A stretch of DNA of 64,000 bases, taken from positions 78,411 to 142,410 of the forward strand of contig DLHT01000018.1 in the NCBI GenBank assembly GCA_002483365.1, given 5' to 3'. The translations under genes were made by a program, and so were the position numbers. Within the stretch, counting starts at the first letter, position 1. Every line of letters starts with the position of its first letter. This document shows positions 9,672 through 18,708 of the stretch, in pieces. The notes beneath the pieces were generated by a model. That model searched no databases and had not been told where the DNA came from. It saw only the letters and a program-made list of their open reading frames with translations. Source of the DNA: Cellvibrio sp. UBA7661 (GTDB lineage Bacteria; Pseudomonadota; Gammaproteobacteria; Pseudomonadales; Cellvibrionaceae).

Positions 9672-11324
9672 TCACATAGCATCGTAATAAGGGCCACTGC
9701 CACCCTGTGGAGGAACCCACCGGATATTTTGTGTCGGGTCTTTAATATCGCAGGCCTTACAATGAATGCAATTAGCAGCATTAATGTGTAAAGAGTTAGT
9801 GGCGCCTTTTTTAACAATTTCATACACCCCTGCCGGGCAATATCGCTGTTCTGGCGCATCATAGATTGACAGGTTGTAATCTATCGGTATTTGTTGGTTT
9901 GTCAGTTGTAGATGGACAGGTTGATCCTCGTCATGGGTAATATTGGCAAGATAAATTGACGACAAACGATCAAAGGTAATTTTTCCATCCGCTGCAGGAT
10001 AATGAATTGTTTTCACTTTGTTTGCGGCTATTAAACATTCGTGGTCTGCCTTACCGTGCTTGAGTGTCCAGGGCAGTGTGAAACCCAAAGAATGCAACCA
10101 CAAATCTATTCCTGCATATAACGTCCCGGCAAAATTGCCCCAGGCCGATAAGGCGGGCTTGATATTGCGCACCGCATATAAATCTTTCCAAAGCCATGAT
10201 GCGCGAATTTTTTCAGGGTAACTTTTCAAGAGTGGTTCGTATTGTTCTTGCGCAAACGCATCGATAATAGCGTCTGCCGCAAGCATTCCCGATTTCATAG
10301 CATTGTGAGAGCCTTTTATTTTAGGCACATTTACAAAGCCTGCTGAGCATCCAATGAATGCTCCTCCCGGAAATATCAATTCAGGCAAGGATTGTATGCC
10401 GCCTTCATTGATTGTGCGGGCACCGTAAGAAAGCCGTTTTGCGTTTTCCAATAAGGGTTTTATGGCTGGGTGGGTTTTGAATCGCTGAAATTCTTCAAAC
10501 GGATTTAAGTAAGGATTTTGAAAATTCAAATGTACTACAAAACCAAGCGCGATTTTGTTGTCTGCCAGGTGATATAAAAATCCACCGCCTCCGGTGCGGT
10601 TATCCAGTGGCCAACCTTGGGTATGTAATACAGCACCTTCGTTGTGGTGTGCGGGATCAATACTCCATATTTCTTTAAAGCCCAATCCGTATTTTTGCGG
10701 TTCGGTGTTTGCACGTAGATTAAATTTTTGCTCCAGTGATTTTGCGAGTGAACCGCGAGTGCCTTCAGCAATTAATGTATAGCGCGCATGTAATTCAATG
10801 CCGGCAGAGAAGGTATTTTTCTGACTTCCATCACGTGCGATGCCCATATCGCCGGTAATGACACCTTTCACGCTGCCGTCTTCACCGTAGATCATGTCAC
10901 TGCCATTAAATCCAGGAAATAAATCCACGCCCAGTTCTTCTGCCTGGCTACCCAACCAACGGCATACTTGGCCAAGGCTTACAATGTAATTGCCATGGTT
11001 ATTCATTAATGGAGGTAAAAGTGCAGCGGGAATATTGAAATGTGTTTTTTCAGTTAGCCACAAAAACTGATCTTCTTTGACTTGTGTTGTAATCGGGGCA
11101 TTTTTATTTTTCCAATCTGGAATTAATTCATCCAATGCGACAGGATCAATCACTGCGCCCGATAATATATGTGCACCAAGATCTGCGCCTTTTTCCAAAA
11201 CGCATACACTCAGCTCTTGCGATTTTTTCGCTGCAAGTTGTTTCAAACGTATAGCAGCGGCTAATCCAGCTGGGCCTGCGCCGACAATCACAACATCGTA
11301 ATGCATTTGATCGCGTTGGGTCAT
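9672..11324 (-). CDS. Electron transfer flavoprotein-ubiquinone oxidoreductase
   Basis: ETF-QO passes electrons from reduced ETF to the quinone pool at the inner membrane, linking fatty-acid and amino-acid oxidation to respiration. The 550-residue protein starts with an FAD-binding GAGPAG at residues 15-20. Near the C terminus, CIHCKACDIKDP is the ferredoxin-like 4Fe-4S binding site, and the TQNIRWVPPQGGSGP ending is characteristic of the family. Length is as expected. The gene is separated from etfBA by a LysR gene transcribed in the same direction as ETF-QO, so regulator and oxidoreductase share one strand and etfBA the other. Confidence 0.97.
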   Translation of the reverse strand: MTQRDQMHYDVVIVGAGPAGLAAAIRLKQLAAKKSQELSVCVLEKGADLGAHILSGAVIDPVALDELIPDWKNKNAPITTQVKEDQFLWLTEKTHFNIPAALLPPLMNNHGNYIVSLGQVCRWLGSQAEELGVDLFPGFNGSDMIYGEDGSVKGVITGDMGIARDGSQKNTFSAGIELHARYTLIAEGTRGSLAKSLEQKFNLRANTEPQKYGLGFKEIWSIDPAHHNEGAVLHTQGWPLDNRTGGGGFLYHLADNKIALGFVVHLNFQNPYLNPFEEFQRFKTHPAIKPLLENAKRLSYGARTINEGGIQSLPELIFPGGAFIGCSAGFVNVPKIKGSHNAMKSGMLAADAIIDAFAQEQYEPLLKSYPEKIRASWLWKDLYAVRNIKPALSAWGNFAGTLYAGIDLWLHSLGFTLPWTLKHGKADHECLIAANKVKTIHYPAADGKITFDRLSSIYLANITHDEDQPVHLQLTNQQIPIDYNLSIYDAPEQRYCPAGVYEIVKKGATNSLHINAANCIHCKACDIKDPTQNIRWVPPQGGSGPYYDAM

Positions 11325-11335
11325 AACAAGCTCAT

Positions 11336-12262
11336 TTATGTCGTAGTGGTTAAATGAATTTCATCACTGCGTTGAATGTTGGCCGTTAGCGAACGGCAAT
11401 ATTCTAAAAACGCAATCATGGCTGGAGTTTGGTAACGGTTTTTATGCCAGACAAACATGAATTGCCTGCGCAAATCGAGCATCGGCGTTTTCACTTCGAC
11501 CAAACTGCCGCGCCGGAATGCATCGCGTACAGCAAGGCGTGATACGCAGCCAACCCCAAGGCCAGATTCAACCGCGCGCTTGATTGCCTCGGTATGTTCG
11601 AGTTCCAGCCGAACTTTTAATTCCGGTAGATGATGCCGCAATGCCTGATCGAAAGTTTCACGTGTGCCTGAGCCCTGTTCGCGCAAAATCCACGTAGCGG
11701 ATAAGAGTGCGTCGATACTCACCGCTTCCTGATTCGCTAGCGGATGTGTGGGTGAGCAAAACACAACAAGCTCATCCTCAATCCAGGTCTCGGCTTGCAA
11801 TTCGGGGTGATGGCAACTGCCTTCAATAAGCCCTAAATCCAATTCGTATCCTGCAATTTGCTGCAAAATCGATTGGGTATTTTTTACTTGCAGCGCGATA
11901 TGGCAATCAAGATGGTTCTGCATAAATTCGCTGATGATCATAATCGCCAGATAATTCCCGATTGTCAGTGTCGCCCCTACGCTTAAATCCCCGAGCGATG
12001 ATTTTCCCTCCAGCAAGTGCTCAATTTCAGTCGCTTGGGTTAGCAGACTACTGGCGACGGGCAGCAGTGATTTACCCAGTGCATTGAGTTTCAGAAGCTT
12101 GCCGTTGCGATCAAACAATTGGCAATCGAATTGCCGCTCAAGTTCCGCCAGTGCGGTACTGGCAGCGGATTGGGAGAGGGAAACCTCTTCGGCGGCACGG
12201 GAAACGTTACCGGTGCGGGCGATGGCGACAAAAATTTCCAGCTGGCGCAATGTATATCTCAT
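11336..12262 (-). CDS. LysR-family transcriptional regulator, divergent from etfBA
   Basis: This 308-residue regulator has an N-terminal winged helix-turn-helix (about residues 2-62, with GNVSRAAEEVSLSQSAAS as the recognition part) and a LysR substrate-binding domain. It most resembles the YeiE/CysB-like branch from memory. The frame is open to 12403, but that start would overlap the divergent etfB gene; ATG at 12262 begins with RYTLRQLEIFVAIA, the usual start of the family. About 114 bases separate it from etfB, the typical setting for a LysR protein that controls the neighbouring gene and itself. Control of etfBA or ETF-QO is inferred from position. Confidence 0.88.
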   Translation of the reverse strand: MRYTLRQLEIFVAIARTGNVSRAAEEVSLSQSAASTALAELERQFDCQLFDRNGKLLKLNALGKSLLPVASSLLTQATEIEHLLEGKSSLGDLSVGATLTIGNYLAIMIISEFMQNHLDCHIALQVKNTQSILQQIAGYELDLGLIEGSCHHPELQAETWIEDELVVFCSPTHPLANQEAVSIDALLSATWILREQGSGTRETFDQALRHHLPELKVRLELEHTEAIKRAVESGLGVGCVSRLAVRDAFRRGSLVEVKTPMLDLRRQFMFVWHKNRYQTPAMIAFLEYCRSLTANIQRSDEIHLTTTT

Positions 12263-12376
12263 ATCGATTTCTCGGATATATAAAATATGAATTATCAATT
12301 TAACAAATATGCTAGCGCGAAATAGACTGGACATCAACCAATCCTTTATTGAGTAACCGCTCACTGGAGACTGAAA

Positions 12377-13126
12377 GTGAAAGCACTGGTCGCAATCAAG
12401 CACGCTGTTGATTACAACGTAAAACCCAATATTGATCCTGTAACCGGGCAGGTTGATATCGCCCAGGTCAAAAAGGCGGTAAATCCGTTTGACGAAATTT
12501 CTCTTGAAGAGACTGTACGCTTAAAAGAGCAGGGCAAGGTAAGCGAGATTATTGCCGTTTCCATCGGTGGGGATGACGCCAAAGACAGCTTGCGCCATGC
12601 CTATGCAATGGGGGCTGATCGTGCTTTGTTGATAGCAACCAACGCCGAGCTACAACCACTTGCGGTAGCAAAATTATTGAAAGCCATTGTGGAGCGCGAG
12701 CAACCACAACTGATTTTTCTGGGTAAGCAAGCAGTTGGGGAAGACTATGGACAGACCGGTCAGATTCTCGCCGCGCTGTTGGGCGTGGGCATAGGGACGT
12801 TTGCTTCTGGATTGCAACTGGAAACAGAACATATCGATGTCATTCGGGAAATTGAAAAAGGGACCCAAACTATTCGTCTTACGTTGCCCGCCGTCATCAC
12901 CACAGATTTGCGTTTGAACGAGCCGCGTTTTATCAAGTTGCCTAATTTGATGATGGCGAAAAAGAAAGTCATTGAAATTATTTCTGCACACGAATTAGGT
13001 GTTGATCTTGCTCCGCGCTTCACTGTGCTTAATGCGAGTGAGCCTGCAAACAAACCGGGTGCAGTACAGGTTGGCAATGTGCAAGAACTGGTAGAAAAAT
13101 TACGTCGCGCGGAGGTGTTGGTATGA
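12377..13126 (+). CDS. etfB: Electron transfer flavoprotein beta subunit
   Basis: EtfB pairs with EtfA to form the soluble FAD/AMP heterodimer that collects electrons from acyl-CoA and other dehydrogenases. The 249-residue protein begins with KALVAIKHAVDYNVKP and contains NPFDEISLEE and QAVGEDYGQTGQILAALLG, all typical of group I EtfB. The start is GTG at 12377, with CTGGAGA at 12364-12370 as ribosome site. Its stop overlaps the etfA start by four bases (ATGA), indicating translational coupling. Confidence 0.97.
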   Translation: MKALVAIKHAVDYNVKPNIDPVTGQVDIAQVKKAVNPFDEISLEETVRLKEQGKVSEIIAVSIGGDDAKDSLRHAYAMGADRALLIATNAELQPLAVAKLLKAIVEREQPQLIFLGKQAVGEDYGQTGQILAALLGVGIGTFASGLQLETEHIDVIREIEKGTQTIRLTLPAVITTDLRLNEPRFIKLPNLMMAKKKVIEIISAHELGVDLAPRFTVLNASEPANKPGAVQVGNVQELVEKLRRAEVLV

Positions 13127-14061
13127 GCGTTTTAGTATTGGCTGAAATCGATGGCGATCAAATAAAAGTATCCAGCCTTCAGGCAATCACTGCTGCGGCA
13201 GCGTGGAATTTACCGATTGATGTATTGGTGTACGGAAATCAAGTGGATGACGTTATCAGCAAAGTGTCGCGCATAAATAATGTTGCACGCGTGTTGGTCG
13301 CCCAAGCTGCGCATTTCTCACACCCGCTCGTGGAAGATGTTGTGGAATTGGCGCTCAGTATTGGCCGTCATTACACACACATAATCACAGCGCACACCAG
13401 TTTTGGGCGAAGTGTGTTGCCTGCAATCGCCGCGTGCTTGGATGTAGCCGCCATCACTGATGTTATTGAAATAGAAGCGGATGCTATTTATGTGCGCCCC
13501 GTTTATGCGGGAAATATCATTACGCGAATTCAAAATCACGAACCCATCCAGCTTGTCAGTGTTCGTGCTACCGCGTTTCGCGCAGCACAAACGCAAGAAA
13601 ATACGGTTGCGCAGCGCGTCGATATACAGGTGCCTACAGCACAACACAAAAGCTATTGGCTGAGTGAACAGATTACTCATTCAGATCACCCCGAATTACA
13701 TTCGGCACGAGTGGTGATCGCTGGTGGGCGCAGCTTGGGTGAAAAGTTTGATGAATTGTTAAATCCACTGGCTGAAAAATTGGATGCAGCTATAGGGGCA
13801 ACACGCGCATGTGTTGATGCAGGTTTTGCGGCGAACGACTTACAAGTGGGGCAGACGGGCACCATTATCGCACCGGATTTATATATTGCAGTCGGTATTT
13901 CCGGTGCGGTACAGCACTTGGCAGGTATTAAAGACAGCAAAACAATTGTGGCGATTAATCATGATCCTGATGCGCCCATTTTTAAATATGCCGATTACGG
14001 TTTGGTTGCGGATTTGTTTACTACTTTGCCAGAGCTTCATGAAGCATTAGCGCAACACTAG
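13123..14061 (+). CDS. etfA: Electron transfer flavoprotein alpha subunit
   Basis: EtfA supplies the FAD-binding domain of ETF. The 312-residue protein ends in the highly conserved FAD domain: GGRSLGEKFDELLNPLAEKL, then GQTGTIIAPDLYIAVGISGAVQHLAG and NHDPDAPIFKYADYG. Its length and domain order (variable N-terminal half, conserved C-terminal half) match the family. It overlaps etfB and is followed 9 bases later by the ferredoxin-NADP reductase gene. Confidence 0.97.
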   Translation: MSVLVLAEIDGDQIKVSSLQAITAAAAWNLPIDVLVYGNQVDDVISKVSRINNVARVLVAQAAHFSHPLVEDVVELALSIGRHYTHIITAHTSFGRSVLPAIAACLDVAAITDVIEIEADAIYVRPVYAGNIITRIQNHEPIQLVSVRATAFRAAQTQENTVAQRVDIQVPTAQHKSYWLSEQITHSDHPELHSARVVIAGGRSLGEKFDELLNPLAEKLDAAIGATRACVDAGFAANDLQVGQTGTIIAPDLYIAVGISGAVQHLAGIKDSKTIVAINHDPDAPIFKYADYGLVADLFTTLPELHEALAQH

Positions 14062-14070
14062 GGGATTTTT

Positions 14071-14847
14071 ATGAGTGCAGTAAACACACAAAAAGTGTTA
14101 TCGGTAACGCACTGGAACGAAAGCTTGTTTAGTTTTACCACCACGCGCGATGATTCATTTCGCTTTGAAAATGGCCAATTTGTCATGATCGGTTTAGAGG
14201 TTGATGGCAAACCTTTATTGCGCGCCTACAGTATTGCAAGTCCGAATTACGCGGAGCATCTGGAATTTTTCAGTATTAAAGTGCCGAACGGGCCGCTCAC
14301 CTCGCGCCTGCAAAATATTCAAGTGGGGGATGATATTTTGGTGGGCAAGAAACCGACCGGAACGTTATTGTTATCCGATTTAAAACCCGGCAAACACCTC
14401 TATTTTTTATCAACAGGCACCGGCCTTGCGCCCTTTATCAGCTTGATTCAGGACCCTGAGACTTACGAAAAATTTGAAAAAATTATTCTGGTTCATGGTG
14501 TGCGGCACGTAAATGATTTGGCCTACCGCGATTTTATTACCCGTGAATTATTAGAAAACGAATTTTTGGGTGAGGAGGCAAAGCAGAAATTGATTTATTA
14601 CCCCACCGTTACCCGCGAGCCATTTATCAATCAAGGGCGACTGACCGATCTTCTTGAAAATGGAAAATTGTTTGCTGATATTGGCTTGCCACCGTTTAAC
14701 CCGGCCCATGACCGCGCTATGTTATGTGGTAGCCCGGCAATGCTTGATGACACCTGTGCATTATTGGATAAGGCAGGGCTGATTGTCTCTCCGCGTATTG
14801 GGATTGCCGGGGATTACGTTATCGAACGGGCGTTTGTGGAAAAGTAG
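14071..14847 (+). CDS. fpr: Ferredoxin--NADP+ reductase
   Basis: This 258-residue FAD enzyme exchanges electrons between NADPH and ferredoxin or flavodoxin. RAYSIASPNY is the FAD-binding RxYS motif, and STGTGLAPFISLIQD is the start of the NADP-binding domain. The C terminus ends in ERAFVEK, as in the bacterial subclass that includes Azotobacter and Pseudomonas Fpr, rather than an aromatic residue. AGGGGA at 14062-14067 precedes the ATG. The close spacing after etfA suggests cotranscription and a shared role in managing flavoprotein-derived electrons, which is inference. Confidence 0.95.
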   Translation: MSAVNTQKVLSVTHWNESLFSFTTTRDDSFRFENGQFVMIGLEVDGKPLLRAYSIASPNYAEHLEFFSIKVPNGPLTSRLQNIQVGDDILVGKKPTGTLLLSDLKPGKHLYFLSTGTGLAPFISLIQDPETYEKFEKIILVHGVRHVNDLAYRDFITRELLENEFLGEEAKQKLIYYPTVTREPFINQGRLTDLLENGKLFADIGLPPFNPAHDRAMLCGSPAMLDDTCALLDKAGLIVSPRIGIAGDYVIERAFVEK

Positions 14848-14996
14848 GTTTTTGCCATTGTCGGGCACAGGGATCTTGCCCGTGTAATATGCTGTCATTC
14901 CATCTAATTTGTCGTGTGTGTTTAATGCCAAGGTAAATAAGACTGACCTAGCGTGAAAGCGTGATAAGGGTTGGCCAATATCGACCTGAGGCATAG

Positions 14997-15581
14997 ATGT
15001 ACATGATACGCGGTACTTTTACTGGCAACAGCAATATCCATAACGCGAATAAAACCCGGCTATATGAAGCATTGGGGCAAATCGTCGTCTCTTTCAGAGC
15101 TCTGGAGAAAGGTGTAGATGGATTAATCACCTGTAGTCAGGATGAATCTTCCTCGCTGAATGTATTGCTGCTGGAGAGTATTCCTTTCACCCAGAAAATA
15201 TCGGTAATGGATGAGCTTATCCGTTCACGGCACTGCGTGCAGGAGTTGGGCGCGCTGAACCAAACATTGATTGCCTTGGTAGAGCGTTGTCATAGCTGTG
15301 AACACCAGCGCAACGAATGGATCCGCTCTTATTGGGTGCCGGAGCTGGAGGCGAAAGAGGGAAGTGTTATGCGCTTGCAGCGCAAGGAAACAGAGAATCT
15401 TGAACTTGTACCATGCCAACTCACAGAGTTGGAAAACTTTATTGTGGTATTGAATGCGACGGTCGCGTATCTGTGCGGATTCCACCAAAAACTGTATGCC
15501 GGATTCAAACGGATTCGTAATATTCCAACCACAGAAACCTATTTAAAACCCCTGCATTTAGTAGAATGGGATGCACACTGA
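14997..15581 (+). CDS. Protein of unknown function
   Basis: I do not recognise this 194-residue protein. It appears soluble and mostly helical, with no signal peptide or membrane segment. Seven cysteines are scattered through it, including CHSCEHQ, but they do not form a clear metal-binding pattern. The N-terminal half (ALGQIVVSFRALEKGVDGLI) could form a helical bundle. ATG at 14997 is the first start; a second ATG two codons later is equally possible. It is preceded by about 150 bases without other features and converges with cysH. Coding status is supported by length and by the hairpin placed exactly at its stop. Confidence 0.7.
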   Translation: MYMIRGTFTGNSNIHNANKTRLYEALGQIVVSFRALEKGVDGLITCSQDESSSLNVLLLESIPFTQKISVMDELIRSRHCVQELGALNQTLIALVERCHSCEHQRNEWIRSYWVPELEAKEGSVMRLQRKETENLELVPCQLTELENFIVVLNATVAYLCGFHQKLYAGFKRIRNIPTTETYLKPLHLVEWDAH

Positions 15582-15590
15582 GTGCATCCC
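15568..15590 (+). terminator. Hairpin overlapping the stop codon before cysH
   Basis: GGGATGCAC and GTGCATCCC form a 9-bp stem with an ACTGA loop that contains the stop codon of the preceding gene. CTTTG follows. It sits between two convergent genes; the weak T run makes efficiency uncertain. Confidence 0.5.
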
Positions 15591-15602
15591 CTTTGATGAG
15601 CA

Positions 15603-16328
15603 TTACTGCTCTACATTCCCCGCATGCAGGCCGCACTCTTTTTTAGTGGCTTCTTCCCACCACCAGCGGCCTTCGCGCTCATGCTGCCCCGGCGCAACCG
15701 GGCGAGTACAAGGCTCACAGCCGATTGAAATGAAGCCGCGCTCGTGCAATTCGTTGTATGGCACTTCGCACATGCGGATGTAATCCCACACTTCTTTGGA
15801 TGACCAGTTCGACAGCGGATTAAACTTGGTGAGTTTTTCGCCCGGGCGAGCAAATAATTTATCGTCCTGAATTACCGGGATTTCAGCGCGGGTAGGGCTT
15901 TGGTCTTTGCGTTGGCCGGTGATCCACGCATCCAGCGTCAGTAATTTTTTGCGCAAGGGTTCGATCTTGCGGATGCCACAACATTCTTTGTGGTCGTCTT
16001 CATAAAAGCTGAAAAGGCCTTTTTCCTGAACTAACTGACGTACTGCTTCGCCATCCGGTGAAATGACATCAATTTTAATGCCGTAATGCTTGCGGACTTT
16101 TTCGATAAAACGGTAAGTCTCAGCGTGCAAGCGGCCGGTGTCCAGACAAAACACCGGCACATCAGGGCGATAGTTGCGCGCCATTTCAATCAGTGCAACA
16201 TCTTCAGCGCCGCTGAATGAGATGGCGATATTGTCGAATTGGCTCAGGGCGTACTTAATGATTTTCTGCGGACTTTCTTGCTGGAATTTGGCATCCAGGT
16301 CGATAAGGTTTATCTGGTTATCAGTCAT
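15603..16328 (-). CDS. cysH: Assimilatory adenylyl-sulfate (APS) reductase with 4Fe-4S cluster
   Basis: This 241-residue enzyme reduces activated sulfate to sulfite for cysteine synthesis. The paired cysteines Cys116-Cys117 in ECCGIRK and Cys204-Cys207 in GCEPC are the four cluster ligands. They mark the bacterial APS reductase type, as in Pseudomonas, rather than the cluster-free PAPS reductase of enterics. ECGLHAG near the C terminus holds the catalytic cysteine. The N-terminal ATP-PP-loop-like motif [14 protein letters not shown] is also present. It is divergent from thrH, an arrangement also seen in Pseudomonas. Confidence 0.95.
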   Translation of the reverse strand: MTDNQINLIDLDAKFQQESPQKIIKYALSQFDNIAISFSGAEDVALIEMARNYRPDVPVFCLDTGRLHAETYRFIEKVRKHYGIKIDVISPDGEAVRQLVQEKGLFSFYEDDHKECCGIRKIEPLRKKLLTLDAWITGQRKDQSPTRAEIPVIQDDKLFARPGEKLTKFNPLSNWSSKEVWDYIRMCEVPYNELHERGFISIGCEPCTRPVAPGQHEREGRWWWEEATKKECGLHAGNVEQ

Positions 16329-16501
16329 AAAGGCTACTCACGGTATTACGGTGTTTGGTATGGCCGTCAGGATACCAGAGCCAGCAATCCAGCCCAAGCA
16401 ACAGGCCTTCCGAGGTTTGCTTTACCGAATCAAAACAGGTAGATTGCCGCGACTCTTTTTAGGGCGAAATCGCCTGTTTATTAACCGTTTTGGAGGTTGT
16501 T

Positions 16502-17119
16502 GTGGAAATTGCATGTCTGGACCTTGAAGGTGTATTAGTCCCTGAAATTTGGATCGAATTCGCCAAAGTGACCGGTATCGAAGAACTGAAAGCCACCACC
16601 CGTGACATTCCGGATTACGATGTATTGATGAAGCAACGCATCCGCATTCTGGAAGAACACAAGTTGGGACTGAAAGAAATTCAGGATGTAATCGCTACCC
16701 TCAAGCCGCTGGATGGTGCCGTTGAATTTGTGGATTGGCTGCGTGAGCGTTTTCAGGTAATCATTTTGTCAGACACTTTCTACGAATTCTCACAACCACT
16801 GATGCGTCAATTGGGTTTCCCTACACTCATGTGCCATCGTTTGAATATCGATGAGCGCGGCATGGTGGCTGGTTACACCTTGCGCCAGAAAGATCCAAAG
16901 CGCCAATCAGTATTGGCTCTGAAAACCCTTTACTATCGTGTGATCGCTGCTGGTGATTCGTATAACGACACCACTATGTTGGGCGAGGCGGATCAAGGTA
17001 TTTTGTTCCATGCACCACAAAACGTGATCGATCAATTCCCGCAATTCCCTGCCGTACACACTTACGAAGACTTGAAGAAAGAATTCATCAAAGCAAGTAA
17101 CCGTGAATTAAGTCTGTAA
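16502..17119 (+). CDS. thrH: ThrH, phosphoserine phosphatase / homoserine phosphotransferase
   Basis: ThrH is a HAD-superfamily enzyme that dephosphorylates phosphoserine and can transfer the phosphate to homoserine. DLEGV near the N terminus holds the nucleophile Asp, LSDTFYEF is motif II, and GDSYNDTTM is motif IV. The frame opens at a TTG at 16490, but GTG at 16502 is used because TGGAGG at 16491-16496 is well placed and the resulting N terminus (VEIACLDLEG) and 205-residue length match the Pseudomonas protein as I remember it. The gene is divergent from cysH. Confidence 0.94.
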   Translation: MEIACLDLEGVLVPEIWIEFAKVTGIEELKATTRDIPDYDVLMKQRIRILEEHKLGLKEIQDVIATLKPLDGAVEFVDWLRERFQVIILSDTFYEFSQPLMRQLGFPTLMCHRLNIDERGMVAGYTLRQKDPKRQSVLALKTLYYRVIAAGDSYNDTTMLGEADQGILFHAPQNVIDQFPQFPAVHTYEDLKKEFIKASNRELSL

Positions 17120-17135
17120 TTCTGTGTAATGTGAA

Positions 17136-17173
17136 ACGCGCTCGATACTCGATATAAGTCGAGCGCGTATTTT
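17136..17173 (+). terminator. Terminator after thrH
   Basis: ACGCGCTCGA and TCGAGCGCGT form a 10-bp stem with a 13-base loop, followed by ATTTTG, 17 bases past the stop of thrH. Confidence 0.7.
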
Positions 17174-17314
17174 GAAAATGTACCGCGTTTAACACCACTA
17201 CAGTAGTCAATAAAAAAGCCTTCAAGGCAATAATAAATATCTCAGAGAACCTCTAACCGTTTTTTCAATAACGATAACTCCTACTTTTATGGAGTGAATA
17301 AGAGGTAATCAATA

Positions 17315-18646
17315 ATGGATGCATCAACTCAAACTACACCTGTTGTAGTGACCACATCACCCGGTGGAAAATTTATTCCTTTGGCTCTCGTTGCAGGGCT
17401 GTTCTTTATTTTGGGTTTTGTCACTTGGCTTAATGGCTCATTAATGCCGTATCTGGAAGAAGTGCTGACCCTGACCCCGGTTCACGCATCGCTGATTTTA
17501 TTTGCGTTTTATGTTTCCTCCACGTTGGTGGCCATTCCCTCTGTTTCGCTTATTGCGCGTGTTGGCTATAAAAATAGTATGGCGCTCGGGTTGGTGGGAA
17601 TGGCACTTGCTGCGCTGACATTTATTCCTGCAGCAATGGCGCACAGCTTCGAGCTATTTTTATTGGCGCAATTTTTAATGGGTGCCAGCCTTACGTTACT
17701 GCAAACAGCGGTGAATCCTTATGTGGTAAAAATTGGCCCGGAAGAATCAGCCGCGGTGCGCATCAGCGTGATGGGAATGTTGAACAAAAGTGCAGGCATT
17801 GTTGCGCCCATGATGTTCACCGCATTGATTTTGTCGGGTATGAGCCACGTTGGTTCAACACCAACAGAAGAAGAAAGAAAAGCGATGGCTGGCAGCTTGA
17901 TCCTGCCTTATCTGGGTATGGCACTGTGTATTTTGGCTGTAGCGCTCATTGTGAAGTTATCGTCATTGCCTGAATTGAATCTTGAGTCTGAAGATACTGG
18001 TGAAGTGCGTGATTCAGGGTTTCATTTTAAGGAATCACTGGCGCACCCCAATTTAGTGTTGGGCGTGTTCGCACTGATTTTTTACGTAGGTGTTGAAGTC
18101 ATTGCGGCCGATACCATTGGTTCCTATGGTCGCAGTATCGGTTACGAAAATTACACATCGCTTACATCATTCACTATGACATTTATGCTGATAGGTTATG
18201 GCTTGGGGATTTCACTGATTCCGCGTTTTATCAGCCAGGCCAACGCGTTATTGGTATCTGCTGTTTTAGGTTGCTTGCTCAGCCTTGCAATTGTGTTTGG
18301 CGACAATCAATCCACTGCGCTGGCTGATGTGTTATTGGTTCCGTTTGGTTTGCCTGCACTGCCCAATACATTGGTATTTATTGCCATGATGGGTTTGGCG
18401 AATGCGATTGTCTGGCCTGCAGTATGGCCAATGGCATTAAGTGGGTTGGGCCGTTTAACCGGTACCGGTTCAGCACTGTTGGTGATGGCAATTGCCGGTG
18501 GCGGAATTTTGCCGGTGCTATTAAATACACTGGCTTCGCATGAAGAGGTAGGGCGTCAGTCGGCGTATATTATTGCGTTGCCTGCCTATTTATTTATTTT
18601 GTTCTATGCCGCAAAAGGCCACAAAATAAAACGCTGGAAAAAATAA
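17315..18646 (+). CDS. FucP-family sugar:proton symporter (MFS)
   Basis: This 443-residue inner-membrane transporter has about 12 membrane segments. The first helix reads FFILGFVTWLNGSLMPYLEEVL, the signature of the FucP / glucose-galactose permease (GluP) branch of the major facilitator superfamily, and LQTAVNPYVVKIGPEESAAVRIS is typical of the same family. The substrate cannot be read from the sequence; glucose, galactose or a related hexose is likely. AAGAGG about 8 bases before the ATG is the ribosome site. The gene stands alone between two terminators. The 195 bases upstream show no operator I can name. Confidence 0.88.
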   Translation: MDASTQTTPVVVTTSPGGKFIPLALVAGLFFILGFVTWLNGSLMPYLEEVLTLTPVHASLILFAFYVSSTLVAIPSVSLIARVGYKNSMALGLVGMALAALTFIPAAMAHSFELFLLAQFLMGASLTLLQTAVNPYVVKIGPEESAAVRISVMGMLNKSAGIVAPMMFTALILSGMSHVGSTPTEEERKAMAGSLILPYLGMALCILAVALIVKLSSLPELNLESEDTGEVRDSGFHFKESLAHPNLVLGVFALIFYVGVEVIAADTIGSYGRSIGYENYTSLTSFTMTFMLIGYGLGISLIPRFISQANALLVSAVLGCLLSLAIVFGDNQSTALADVLLVPFGLPALPNTLVFIAMMGLANAIVWPAVWPMALSGLGRLTGTGSALLVMAIAGGGILPVLLNTLASHEEVGRQSAYIIALPAYLFILFYAAKGHKIKRWKK

Positions 18647-18661
18647 TCCTGCGGTGAAAAA

Positions 18662-18696
18662 AATCCGCTCGCGTTGTATTCAAACGCGAGCGGATT
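18662..18696 (+). terminator. Bidirectional terminator between the sugar permease and the M13 peptidase
   Basis: A 14-bp GC-rich stem (AATCCGCTCGCGTT with AACGCGAGCGGATT) lies between two convergent genes. AAAAAA precedes it and GTATTT follows, so it can act on both. Confidence 0.85.
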
Positions 18697-18708
18697 GTAT
18701 TTAGTGAC

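Noticed and set aside
14860..14890. Hairpin CGGGCA...TGCCCG after fpr
   Set aside because: The stem is 6 bp and no T run follows, so there is no good case for a terminator.
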